From CBFFRJ01 sp965644225 (GTDB taxonomy: Bacteria; Pseudomonadota; Gammaproteobacteria; Enterobacterales; Enterobacteriaceae): a stretch of 17,235 bases of DNA. Below are positions 1-7,890 of the stretch, in pieces. Made by a program: the position numbers and the translations under genes. The stretch is from positions 1 through 17,235 of the forward strand of contig NZ_CBFFRJ010000111.1 in the NCBI RefSeq assembly GCF_965644225.1, in the 5' to 3' direction. The notes below the pieces were generated by a model. It was not told the origin of the DNA, made no database searches, and saw only the letters and a program-made list of their open reading frames with translations. Position 1 is the stretch's first letter; every line of letters begins with the position of its first letter.

Positions 1-73
1 TGCGGGCATCGTGAAAAATCTATGGCAAAGAAAGCCTTATGTTCTCATAACTGACGATTAAATCGCACCTTCC
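1..73 (-). mobile_element. Terminal end of an IS5-like insertion sequence (left copy)
   Basis: This stretch is an exact reverse complement of 17160-17232. Read on the minus strand it starts at 73 with GGAAGGTGCGA, which resembles the tip of IS5-family elements (recalled from IS5, not searched). The rest of the element lies left of the window, so the transposase cannot be seen. Base 74 begins the interrupted EAL/HDOD gene, and the four bases 74-77 are CTAG, which fits the YTAR target preference known for IS5. I cannot tell whether this is the left or the right end of the element, nor name the IS. Confidence 0.65.
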
Positions 74-652
74 CTAGATTTTGATAAGATTGAATTTATC
101 CTGGAGCACGATCTTACGCTGACCTATAAAATATTAAAATATGCCAGAAATATTATCTTCAGGATCAGCGGGCCTGGCAATACAGAACATTTGACCCTCA
201 AAAGTATTGCTATGTATCTTGGGCGCAAAGAGCTGTCACGCTTTGTCTCCCTGGCCTGCCTGACGAACCTCAATAGCAAAAATAACCATGAGCTTTATCA
301 TCTGTCGCTGGTGCGGGCAAAATTCTGCGAGGTCATTGTGGAAAAATCCCTGCCCACATCCAGTACCCAGGACGCATTTTTATGCGGATTACTGTCATTA
401 CTTGATGCCCTTCTCGACACGCCGATTGAAGATATTTGCCAGCAAATCGTCATTCCGGTGCCGATCGGTGATGCGCTGGTGAAAAGAGAGGGGCCGCTGT
501 ACCCGATCCTCTGCCTTGCCCGTCATTTTGAACGCCGGGAGTGGGAAGAAGTGAAAGCCCTGGCGGGCGTCCTTGCGATACCTGATTTCGTGGCTATCGA
601 TGCAATGACGGTGGCGACTATGTGGGCTGATGCCACGGTGGCTGACGGGTAG
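74..652 (+). pseudogene. 5'-truncated EAL/HDOD (YuxH-like) signalling protein, C-terminal HDOD part
   Basis: An open frame continues in phase from the IS junction at 74 to the stop at 650-652, giving about 192 codons. It has no proper start: the first start-like codon inside is a TTG at 191 without a convincing ribosome site, and upstream in frame there is only IS sequence with a stop at 59-61. The segment IEFILEHDLTLTYKILKYAR (encoded from about 89) matches the start of an HDOD domain as found in two-domain EAL-HDOD proteins. The later LVRAKFCE, AFLCGLLSLLDALL and LARHFERREW stretches fit the rest of that domain. The missing 5' part would carry the EAL domain; it may lie beyond the left IS copy or be lost. 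Such proteins are linked to cyclic-di-GMP-related control of motility or surface traits, but this remnant is probably not functional. The gene is unrelated to the catabolic module and marks where that module begins. Confidence 0.75.
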
Positions 653-820
653 GTGTCGGCCCACAAACTTAAGCCACCGACGTTAAGCGCAACCATGTCA
701 CTGCGCGGCGTATAGCAAAAGTTCGCATTAGACTAGCAATATAAAATCGTAGTTCCCCTGGCATCGAAGTGCTATCACTCAGCGAATAACTGAATGCATT
801 GACACATAAAGAGAAATACG

Positions 821-2305
821 ATGCCAGAATCTTCGATCTCCCCCATTACGTCAGCAAAATCATCCGTAGCCGCAGAGCAGGGGCTCTCCGTGCTGGAAGC
901 CCGGATCAAACAGGACCTGGAATGGCTGGCATTGCCCGCCAAACGCTGGCTGCCGCAGCAAACAGACCCGCAGGCGCAGAACGTGGTAATCATCGGCGCA
1001 GGTATGGCTGGTCTGGCGGTGGCATTCGCCCTGCGGCTACAGGGCATTGATGCCGTGCTGTATGACAAAGCACCCAGGGATTATGAGGGGCCATGGGCGA
1101 CCACCGCGCGCATGGAAACTCTACGCTCTCCTAAACACCTGACCGGACCGGCGCTGGATATCCCCTCTCTGACCTTCCGTGCCTGGTACGAAGCACAATT
1201 TGGTCTGGAGGACTGGGAAGCCTTAGACAAGATCCCTCGTCTGCAATGGGCGGATTATCTGCGCTGGTATCGTCAGGTACTGGCGCTGGATGTGCGTAAC
1301 GATCACACCCTGACGGATCTGAACGTGCAGGATCCGTTGCGTGTCGAACTGACGTTTTCGCACTCAGGCCAGACTCAGCGGGTCAGCGCGCGTAAGGTGA
1401 TCCTCGCCACCGGTATGGATGCCTTTGGCGGGCCCGCTATCCCGGATTTTGTGGCCGATGTGCCGAAGCAATTTTGGGCGCACTCGGAAGAAGCCATTGA
1501 TTTTGCCGCCCTGGCCGGACGGCGGGTGGCGGTCGTTGGCGGCAGCGCCACGGCGATGGATGTTTCTGCCACGGCGCTGGAAGCCGGAGCCGCAGGGGTT
1601 GAACTGCTGATCCGGCGGCCTGATTTCCCGCGGGTGAACCTGTCGAAAGGGGCCGGTAACCCGGGTCTTGAATCAGGCTACTTTAACCTGCCGGATGAGT
1701 GGAAATGGCGGCTGGCGCAGCATATTGCCAGCGTGCAGACGCCGCCTCCGCACGGCAGCACGCTGCGCGTCTCGCGCCATCCCAATGCCTGGTTCAATTT
1801 CAACGCCCCGGTTGAGCGCGTGGAAACCCGTGACGGAGGTCTTGTCATACATACGCCACAGGGAGAAGTGCCGGTGGATTTCCTGATCCTTGCCACCGGC
1901 TATGCCCTCGACTGGCAGGCCCGTGCGGAATTTCATGCCCTGGCGGGTAAGGTCAAAACCTGGGGCGATGCCTGGCAACCTCCCGCCGATAAACAGAACG
2001 CGCAGCTGGCGAGCTATCCGTATCTGGGCGCTGATTTTGCGTTTCAGGCGAAGCATGACGATACGCCATCTTCGCTGGCGCGGTTGCACTGCTTTAGCTA
2101 CCCGGCGCTGCTCAGCAATGGCCATGTTGTCGGCCTGATCCCGGGCATCAGCCAGGGCGCGCGCACCCTGGCGCAAAGTATTGCCGGCCAGCTTTATCAT
2201 GAGGATCGCGAGCACCATTATCAGGCCATTATCCATTTCGATGACCCTGAATTATTGGGCGATGAGTGGCAGCCTGCCGTGCCTTATGCCTGGCGCGAAC
2301 GATAA
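821..2305 (+). CDS. FAD-dependent, flavin-containing monooxygenase-like oxidoreductase
   Basis: The 494-residue protein has two dinucleotide-binding folds typical of flavin-containing monooxygenases. The FAD motif is GAGMAG at residues 59-64, after a leading VVII strand. The NADPH-type motif VVGGSATA lies around 238-245. ATG motifs near 196-198 and 358-364 (ATGYALD) are the usual links back to FAD. QFWAHSEEAIDF (217-228) resembles the FxGxxxHxxx(Y/F) signature but lacks the glycine. A roughly 50-residue N-terminal extension precedes the FAD fold. Such enzymes oxygenate a nitrogen, sulfur or carbon centre of small molecules in the cytoplasm; the substrate here is unknown. The ATG at 821 follows AAAGAGA. 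An SDR gene starts 10 bases downstream, so the two are probably co-transcribed. It could instead be a non-oxygenating FAD/NAD(P) oxidoreductase. Confidence 0.82.
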   Translation: MPESSISPITSAKSSVAAEQGLSVLEARIKQDLEWLALPAKRWLPQQTDPQAQNVVIIGAGMAGLAVAFALRLQGIDAVLYDKAPRDYEGPWATTARMETLRSPKHLTGPALDIPSLTFRAWYEAQFGLEDWEALDKIPRLQWADYLRWYRQVLALDVRNDHTLTDLNVQDPLRVELTFSHSGQTQRVSARKVILATGMDAFGGPAIPDFVADVPKQFWAHSEEAIDFAALAGRRVAVVGGSATAMDVSATALEAGAAGVELLIRRPDFPRVNLSKGAGNPGLESGYFNLPDEWKWRLAQHIASVQTPPPHGSTLRVSRHPNAWFNFNAPVERVETRDGGLVIHTPQGEVPVDFLILATGYALDWQARAEFHALAGKVKTWGDAWQPPADKQNAQLASYPYLGADFAFQAKHDDTPSSLARLHCFSYPALLSNGHVVGLIPGISQGARTLAQSIAGQLYHEDREHHYQAIIHFDDPELLGDEWQPAVPYAWRER

Positions 2306-2315
2306 GGAGGCCACC

Positions 2316-3008
2316 ATGACGCAGCATACTCAGCAACCGCCGGTCGCGGTGGTTACCGGCGGAACCAGCGGCATTGGGCTGGCCATTGCCCAGGCCCTGG
2401 CGCGCGATCATCAGGTCTATATTGTGGGTCGTCGGCCTGTAGAGCCGGAGGATGAAGAACGACGGCATCTGACTCCGGTCAGCCTGGATATTCGCGATAG
2501 CGCCGGGGTTGCCGGTTTTATCGCGACCCTGCCGCGTCTGGATGTGCTGGTGCACTCGGCCGCCGTCGCTGAGCCATACCGGGTCGCGGAGGCCACGCCA
2601 GACATCTGGCAGCACCATTTTGCCGTCAATCTGTTCGCCCCTGCCGAGCTGACGCGCCTGGCCCTGCCGAAACTGCGCGACAGCCGGGGGCAAATTGTGT
2701 TTATCAATTCAGGTTCCGGCACGCGCCCGCTGGCGGGGCACACGGTCTATTCCGCCAGCAAATTTGCCCTGCATGCGCTGGCCGAAGCGCTACGCAATGA
2801 GGAGCGGGAGCAGGGGGTCCGTGTTGCCACGGTGTATCCCGGCCCGACTGATACGCCCATGAACCGTCCGCAGCTGGCGGACGATCCGCTGGCGCGCAGT
2901 TCTCCGCATTCCATCGCCAGCGCCGTTCGTCTTATCGTCGATACCCGCGAGGAATCACAGGTTACCGAGGTGGTAGTGCGACCGCGTCACGATCCCGCCG
3001 CCCGCTAA
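2316..3008 (+). CDS. Short-chain dehydrogenase/reductase (SDR)
   Basis: This is a 230-residue classical SDR, a usual length for the family. It has the cofactor motif TGGTSGIG at 14-21, an acidic DIR at 59-61, the structural NLFAP near 105, a Ser in the INSGSG strand (about 132-134), the catalytic YSASK at 145-149, and the PGPTDTPM segment at 175-182. R39/R40 after the second beta strand hint at NADPH preference. The frame stays open further upstream, but AAGGAGG at 2304-2310 sits five bases before the ATG at 2316, which decides the start; an earlier start would run inside the monooxygenase gene. It probably oxidises an alcohol or reduces a carbonyl in the same pathway as the upstream monooxygenase. 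The substrate is not recognisable. Confidence 0.88.
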   Translation: MTQHTQQPPVAVVTGGTSGIGLAIAQALARDHQVYIVGRRPVEPEDEERRHLTPVSLDIRDSAGVAGFIATLPRLDVLVHSAAVAEPYRVAEATPDIWQHHFAVNLFAPAELTRLALPKLRDSRGQIVFINSGSGTRPLAGHTVYSASKFALHALAEALRNEEREQGVRVATVYPGPTDTPMNRPQLADDPLARSSPHSIASAVRLIVDTREESQVTEVVVRPRHDPAAR

Positions 3009-3023
3009 AACAGAAGTGAAAAC

Positions 3024-3049
3024 GGCGTGCCAGCCTTGCGCGGTACGCC
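3024..3049. other. Stem-loop after the SDR gene
   Basis: GGCGTGCC (3024-3031) can pair with GGTACGCC (3042-3049) through eight pairs, one of them G-T, around a ten-base loop. The + strand has AAAA rather than a T run after it, so it is a poor intrinsic terminator. It may slow or end transcription of the 821-3008 pair or stabilise the message. The rest of 3009-3187 shows no gene. It holds GCGCA-CTTTT-TGCGC (3091-3105) and a TTGATA at 3061, a possible but unconvincing promoter region for the next gene. Confidence 0.35.
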
Positions 3050-3187
3050 AAAATAACACCTTGATATCACTCGTAACATTTGATTATCTCGCGCACTTTT
3101 TGCGCATAATCTAAGCCGTTTTTATTGGTTGTCAGCGGATAAAACACGCGCAAAAAATGGGGCTCCTTCCAACACTGGAGTAACACC

Positions 3188-4231
3188 ATGAGCGCAACCT
3201 CACGTATCAAAGCCCTGCTTGCCGGGGAACAACTTGCCCGCCCTGCGATTGCCGGTTGGCTGCATCTGCCGCTTGTCGATCGCAGCCCTGAGGCCTTTAT
3301 TCGGGAAACCATCCGCCTGACGGACGAGAATCAGTGGGATTTTGTCAAAGTGATGTCCAACGGGCACTACCTGGCCGAGGCCTACGGTGCGGATATCCAG
3401 TTCTCTGACGATCCGACCCAGTGGTCCGGCGTTTTTCGCCGCTACCCTGTCGCGAGCGTCGGGGATCTGGCCACGCTTCCCGTTCTCGGCGTAGACAACC
3501 CTGTCCTGGCCAGAGAGATTGCCATTGTCCGGGGGCTGGTGGCGCACTATCGGGGGGAGGTTCCCATTATCGCGACGCTGTTTACGCCGCTGACCTGGCT
3601 TCAGGAGTTGACGCAGTCGACCCGCCCGGAGCCGATTCTGGCCTTTTTGCGCCAGCATCCGGATGCAGTGCGCCACGCGCTGGATGCCGTATTGCAGACC
3701 AACCTCAACTTTCTTGATGCACTGCTGGAGGCGGGCATCGACGGCATCTTTCTTGCCACCCAGTTTGCCCGTAGCGACCTGCTGAGCGCTGAGGAATTTC
3801 ACGCCTTCAGCCTGCCGTATGACGAAGCGCTGTTAAACCATGTGAAGGACAAAACCTGGTTCAATATTCTGCACGTCCACGGTGAGCATCATCTGCTTTT
3901 CGAGCCTTACCTGAATTACCCGGTGCAGGCATTCAACTGGGAAAACGTTCCCCATGGCGTGTCCGATGATCTGCGTACCGGAGTTGCAGACCTGCGTGCC
4001 CGCACCGACAAGCTGCTGATTACCGGCATCGATCAGCATCAGGACTTTCATGTGGGCGGTGGCGACCGGGAGGCAGTGAAGGCGCGTCTGGCACAGCGCT
4101 TAACGCAGCTGCGTGAGGAGAGTGGCGATCGCGGGATTATTTTTGCCCCAGGCTGTGCCCTGCCGCTCGATAGCGACAAGCGTCTGTTCGGTTTACTCGC
4201 CCAACTCAGTCTGGCGCAGGTTCCGCGCTAA
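3188..4231 (+). CDS. Uroporphyrinogen decarboxylase (URO-D)/methyltransferase superfamily protein
   Basis: The 347-residue protein has the look of the URO-D fold as used by methyltransferases of the MtaA/CmuA/MtbA group rather than by the haem-pathway HemE. It has an N-terminal RIKALLAGE segment, the central GIDGIFLATQFA strand (183-194) and the LPYDEALLNHVK helix. HVHGEHH at 229-235 and APGCALP at 320-326 occupy the places where corrinoid-linked relatives carry an HxC and a second Cys that bind zinc. Here the visible candidates are H229, H231 and C323. No corrinoid protein gene lies nearby, so a cobalamin partner is not supported. The start at 3188 follows TGGAG with a seven-base gap. It may demethylate or decarboxylate a small substrate linked to the neighbouring oxidoreductases or to the ABC importer that starts 182 bases downstream. 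Confidence 0.78.
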   Translation: MSATSRIKALLAGEQLARPAIAGWLHLPLVDRSPEAFIRETIRLTDENQWDFVKVMSNGHYLAEAYGADIQFSDDPTQWSGVFRRYPVASVGDLATLPVLGVDNPVLAREIAIVRGLVAHYRGEVPIIATLFTPLTWLQELTQSTRPEPILAFLRQHPDAVRHALDAVLQTNLNFLDALLEAGIDGIFLATQFARSDLLSAEEFHAFSLPYDEALLNHVKDKTWFNILHVHGEHHLLFEPYLNYPVQAFNWENVPHGVSDDLRTGVADLRARTDKLLITGIDQHQDFHVGGGDREAVKARLAQRLTQLREESGDRGIIFAPGCALPLDSDKRLFGLLAQLSLAQVPR

Positions 4232-4247
4232 CGCCGCTTAGGCGTTA
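4229..4247. other. Perfect 7-bp stem-loop over the end of the URO-D-like gene
   Basis: TAACGCC (4229-4235) pairs perfectly with GGCGTTA (4241-4247) around a GCTTA loop and includes the stop codon. It is followed by CATCCC, not a T run, so it is at best a weak terminator or a message-end hairpin. Confidence 0.4.
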
Positions 4248-4294
4248 CATCCCGCTAACAAATTTACGCATATTCATTATCAGTATTGTTCTTT

Positions 4295-4347
4295 GCGGTT
4301 TACGAACCGCTGTGAAAATATCGCATCAGGTTTCGGACGGCTAGCCG
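4295..4347. promoter_or_regulatory. Palindrome-rich leader upstream of the binding-protein gene
   Basis: The 182-base gap 4232-4413 has no gene. It contains a perfect hairpin GCGGTT-TACG-AACCGC at 4295-4310 and a perfect ten-base palindrome CGGCTAGCCG at 4338-4347. These could be an operator, an RNA leader structure, or both, controlling the importer operon. I could not pick a convincing -35/-10 pair. Confidence 0.35.
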
Positions 4348-4413
4348 CCTGTATGGGGTCGTCTGGCCGCTCTCAGCACGACGCTTAAACGATAACCACA
4401 GGAAAAAATAACA

Positions 4414-6048
4414 ATGTCGATTTTACACTCCACATACCGCTTTCGCCTTTTCGCCACGCTGGCGCTGGCAGGGATCAGTTCCGCTTCCGTTGCCGCAGAG
4501 AACGCCGCTAAAAATGGCGGCACGCTGATCTATCTGGAACAACAGGCGCACACCAATCTCTATCCTCCCGCGGGTGGGTTTTACCCTAACGGCGGCATCC
4601 TCAACCAGATAACCGACAAGCTGACCTGGCAAAACCCGAAAACCCTGCAAATTGAGCCGTGGATTGCGCAGTCCTGGACCACCAATGCGGATTACACGGA
4701 ATACACGTTTAAGCTGCGCCCAAACGTCACCTTCTCCGATGGCACCCCTCTTGACGCCAATGCGGTGGCGAAGAATTTCGATACCTATGGTCTGGGCAAT
4801 AAAGCCCTTAACCAGACGGTTTCTGAGGTTATTAACAACTATCTGAGAAGCGAAGTGGTCGATCCGCTGACGGTGAAGTTCTTTTTCAAATCACCCTCGC
4901 CGGGCTTCCTGCAAGGCACCTCCGCGATTGGCTCCGGGCTGGTCTCACTCTCGACGCTTGAGAAAAACTTTAACCAGCTTGGCAGCGCCCGCAGCATTAT
5001 TGGTTCCGGCCCCTTTGTGGTCGAAAGCGACCGTCCGGGGCGCGAAGTGAAACTGGTGGCGCGCAAGGACTATAACTGGGCGCCGCCGAGCTTTGCCCAT
5101 CAGGGACGTCCTTATCTCGATGGGATTAACGTGCTGGTGACGCCGGAGGACAGCGTACGTATCGGGGCGCTGCTCTCCGGGCAGGCAGATGCGATTCGCC
5201 AGATCCAGGCCTACGACGAAAAGCGCGTCTCCGATAAAGGCTTTGCCGTTTATGCCTCCCCCACGCGCGGGGTGAATAACAGCGTCAACTTCCGTCCTGA
5301 TAACCCGCTGGTGGCCGATCAGAAAGTGCGTGAGGCGCTGCTGCATGCCACCAATACCAAAGAGATTGTCCAGACGCTCTTCTCTGCTAACTATCCGCAG
5401 GCTACCTCGGTGTTAGCCAAAACGGCGGTGGGCTATGTGGATCTCTCGGACAAGCTGAAATTCGACCCGGCACAGGCGGCGCGTCTGCTGGATGAAGCGG
5501 GCTGGAAAAGCGGCCCGGATGGCGTGCGGCAAAAAGACGGGCAATCCCTGACGCTGACGGCGTACGAATCGCCGCCGCAGCCGCAGAACAAAGAGACGCT
5601 GCAACTGGTGGCGCAGCAGTGGGCCAAAGTGGGCGTCAAACTCAACGTGCTGGCGGGCGATGCGGGCAGCAAAACCCTCGATAACCTCGACCCGGCCAAA
5701 ACCGCCGTTTATCCCACCATGGTGGGCCGTGCGGACCCGGACGTACTGAAAAGCCAGTACTACCCGACCGTGCGCAATGTTCTGCTGCAAAAAGGGGGCG
5801 CCAGCGACAAGGTGAAGCAGTTTGAGGACAGCCATCTTAACGGCTTACTCGATGGTATCGGCTCCGCCACCTCTGCGGATAAACGCCTCGCGCTGGTTAA
5901 CGAGGTACAGCAATACCTTATCGATAAAGCCTACGTGATCCCCATCTTTGAAGAGCCGCAGGTCTATGCCGGGGCACCTTCTACTAAGGGGCTGAGCTTC
6001 GAAGCGGTAGGACGTCCGAGTTTTTATAACACCTGGTTAGATAAATAA
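4414..6048 (+). CDS. ABC importer substrate-binding protein, family 5 (peptide/nickel type)
   Basis: This is a 544-residue periplasmic binding protein, a normal length for the DppA/OppA (SBP_bac_5) family. It begins with a signal peptide: basic start, hydrophobic FATLALAGISSASVAA, likely cut near residue 28. The family signature VTFSDGTPLDANAV lies at 105-118. The gene order binding protein, permease, permease, double ATPase, CMD protein matches a cluster I recall from Klebsiella, whose binding protein defines the KPN_01854 (TIGR04028) family; that assignment is from memory and unsearched. It delivers a substrate, possibly a peptide-like or modified amino-acid compound, to the permeases at 6103 and 7044. 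The ATG at 4414 follows AGGA at 4400-4403. The reading frame is intact even though the partner permease is broken. Confidence 0.88.
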   Translation: MSILHSTYRFRLFATLALAGISSASVAAENAAKNGGTLIYLEQQAHTNLYPPAGGFYPNGGILNQITDKLTWQNPKTLQIEPWIAQSWTTNADYTEYTFKLRPNVTFSDGTPLDANAVAKNFDTYGLGNKALNQTVSEVINNYLRSEVVDPLTVKFFFKSPSPGFLQGTSAIGSGLVSLSTLEKNFNQLGSARSIIGSGPFVVESDRPGREVKLVARKDYNWAPPSFAHQGRPYLDGINVLVTPEDSVRIGALLSGQADAIRQIQAYDEKRVSDKGFAVYASPTRGVNNSVNFRPDNPLVADQKVREALLHATNTKEIVQTLFSANYPQATSVLAKTAVGYVDLSDKLKFDPAQAARLLDEAGWKSGPDGVRQKDGQSLTLTAYESPPQPQNKETLQLVAQQWAKVGVKLNVLAGDAGSKTLDNLDPAKTAVYPTMVGRADPDVLKSQYYPTVRNVLLQKGGASDKVKQFEDSHLNGLLDGIGSATSADKRLALVNEVQQYLIDKAYVIPIFEEPQVYAGAPSTKGLSFEAVGRPSFYNTWLDK

Positions 6049-6102
6049 CATACGGGGTCCCTCGTCGCCGGGCGGGGGAGCCATAGGGAAAGAGGACATG
6101 CG

Positions 6103-7047
6103 ATGGGCAGATATCTGGCGGTACGTTTTGGTCAGGCGCTGATAGTGTTATGGGCGGCATTTACGCTCTCTTTTGTGCTGTTACAGGCGCTGCCTGGCGA
6201 TGCCATACTGATCAAATTCCAGAATCCGGATCTCGGGTTGAGCGCGGATCAAATTGCTCAGCTGCGGCTGAGCTATAGCGCAGACACGCCGGTACTGACG
6301 CAATATCTCCATGCCGTCGCCAGCCTGCTGCGGGGCGATTTTGGCCTTTCCCTCCAGTCCGGGGTGCCGGTCAGCGAGCTGCTGAGCGAAAATCTGCCTT
6401 CCACGCTGCTGCTGGCGCTGTTGGGGCTGATTGTCGCCACGCTGCTGGCCTTTGTGCTGGCCGGACTCTCATTTTTGTCGCCATTTCGCTGGCTGCGTGC
6501 GGCGCTGCAATCGCTACCCTCGCTGTTTATTTCGGTCCCGACCTTCTGGCTCGGGATTGTGTTAATCCAGATCTTTTCCTTCCAGTTGGGGTGGATCCCG
6601 GTTATCAACCCCGGCCCGTGGCAGGGGCTGATCCTGCCAACGCTGACCCTGGCGTTACCGATTTCAGCCCCGCTGGCGCAAATTCTGATGCGCAGTATCG
6701 ACCAGGTACAAACCGAGCCATTTGTCGCAGTGGCACGCGCTAAAGGCGCCAGTCGCGCCGGGGTGCTTACGCGGCACGTGTTGGGCAATGCCCTGTTACC
6801 GACGCTGACCGTAGCCGGTTTATTACTGGGGGAACTGATTGCCGGCGCCTTGATAACCGAAACGGTATTTGGCCGCAGCGGCCTGGGGCAGCTTACCCAG
6901 GAGGCGGTTAACACCCAGGACTGCAGTGTGTTGCAGGCCATTGTGGTGATTTCCGCTGGTGCCTTTGTGGTGATTAACCTCGGCATCGATCTGCTTTATC
7001 CCTTACTCGATCCCCGCCTGAAAAACAGCACAGGAGTCGCTTTATGA
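6103..7047 (+). CDS. ABC importer permease, DppB/OppB type
   Basis: The 314-residue inner-membrane protein shows the usual DppB layout: a first transmembrane segment (about 11-30), a periplasmic loop with LLRGDFGLSLQSG (75-87), then hydrophobic helices near 99-124, 141-162, 176-196, 233-253 and 276-300. The cytoplasmic coupling loop FVAVARAKGASRAGVLTRHV (207-226) corresponds to the EAA motif that docks on the ATPase. The start at 6103 follows GAGGA with a suitable gap. The 54-base spacer after the binding-protein gene contains a GC-rich, partly self-complementary stretch (about 6056-6080), which may adjust expression relative to the binding protein. Its stop overlaps the next start as ATGA at 7044-7047, a sign of translational coupling. 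Confidence 0.88.
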   Translation: MGRYLAVRFGQALIVLWAAFTLSFVLLQALPGDAILIKFQNPDLGLSADQIAQLRLSYSADTPVLTQYLHAVASLLRGDFGLSLQSGVPVSELLSENLPSTLLLALLGLIVATLLAFVLAGLSFLSPFRWLRAALQSLPSLFISVPTFWLGIVLIQIFSFQLGWIPVINPGPWQGLILPTLTLALPISAPLAQILMRSIDQVQTEPFVAVARAKGASRAGVLTRHVLGNALLPTLTVAGLLLGELIAGALITETVFGRSGLGQLTQEAVNTQDCSVLQAIVVISAGAFVVINLGIDLLYPLLDPRLKNSTGVAL

Positions 7048-7890
7048 CGGTCGTTCCTCAGGGGAAGCTCAGCTTCCCGTTATTGCATAAACGTGCGCGG
7101 GTGCCCCGCATCAGGTTGCGTCCGGGCTTGATTGCCGCCTGGCTGGTGTTGCTGACCGTGGTGCTGTGGGCGCTGTTCCCCGCGTGGTTCACCCATTTTA
7201 GCCCGACGGAGGGGGTGGCGGGTGCGCAGCGTCTTGCTCCCGGCGACGGTTATCTGCTGGGCACCGATCAGCTGGGTCGCGACCTGTATACCCGCATTAT
7301 CTACGGTGCCGTGCACTCGCTTTCTGGCGCGATCGTTGCGGTCGGTCTCGGGCTTGTGCTGGGGAGCCTGCTGGGATTGCTGGCCGGTGCGATCGGCGGT
7401 TGGCTCGATAGCCTGATTATGCGCGTTATCGATATTCTGCTGGCTATTCCTGGCCTGCTGCTGGCCCTGAGCGTCATCATTCTGCTGGGCTTTGGCACGG
7501 TAAACGCGGCCATCGCCGTGGGGGTAACCTCGATTGCCAGCTTTACCCGCCTGGTGCGGGGGGAAACTTTACGCGTGCGGCACAGTGATATGGGGCAGCG
7601 GCGGCACCTTCTTCAGCGTGCTGCTGCGCCATATCCTGCCTAACGCCTTAAGTACCGTCTTCGCCTTTGCCGCACTACAGTTTGGCAGCGCTATTCTGGC
7701 TATTTCGACCCTCAGCTTCCTCGGCTACGGCGCACCGCCGCCGACGCCGGAGTGGGGATTGCTGATCGCCGAAGGGAGGAATTACCTGGCCACGGCCTGG
7801 TGGCTGACTGCCTTTCCGGGAATGGTTGTGGTGCTGGTGGTGCTGGCGACTAACCGAATCAGCCAGTCTTTACGCCGGGGGCAGTCATGA
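7044..7890 (+). pseudogene. Frameshifted ABC importer permease, DppC/OppC type
   Basis: Two frames together make one DppC-like permease. The first runs from the ATG at 7044 to a stop at 7641-7643. It carries the N-terminal membrane segment, the family signature LLGTDQLGRDLYTRIIYGA (71-89) and helices up to FTRLVRGETLRVRHSD. The second frame takes over after about 7590 with WGSGGTFFSVLLRHILPNAL and continues with LSFLGYGAPPPTPEWGLLI to the stop at 7888-7890. In intact relatives about 17 residues starting YVEAA separate the Asp from the RHxLPN motif; here 12 remain, in another frame. This fits loss of 14 bases at about 7590-7592 that removed the YVEAA core. The missing part is the EAA coupling loop, so neither half should work. 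A sequencing or assembly error is the alternative. The downstream gene still overlaps at 7887-7890 (ATGA). Confidence 0.85.

Noticed and set aside
1..73. The IS ends as direct evidence of an intact composite transposon
   Set aside because: Neither transposase nor the outer ends and target duplications are in the window, and the inner flanks do not match, so transposition of the unit is only a hypothesis.
740..745. TATAAA as a -10 box for the monooxygenase gene
   Set aside because: No acceptable -35 hexamer lies 16-18 bases upstream, so I did not annotate a promoter.
758..776. Possible sigma-54 promoter (TGGCAT...TGCTAT) before the monooxygenase
   Set aside because: The GG and GC elements are nine bases apart rather than ten, and the match is otherwise weak.
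1673..2236. Minus-strand open frame (187 codons) opposite the monooxygenase
   Set aside because: It lies entirely antisense to a gene with clear FAD and NADPH motifs, and no domain is visible.
6273..6986. Long minus-strand open frame (237 codons) opposite the first DppB-like permease
   Set aside because: It is the antisense of a well-supported membrane protein gene, has no recognisable domain, and its Ser/Arg-rich composition is typical of GC-rich shadow frames.
7534..7890. A separate 118-codon gene
   Set aside because: Its sequence is the C-terminal part of a DppC-type permease (RHILPNAL, LSFLGYGAPPP), so it is the second half of the frameshifted gene, not an independent gene.
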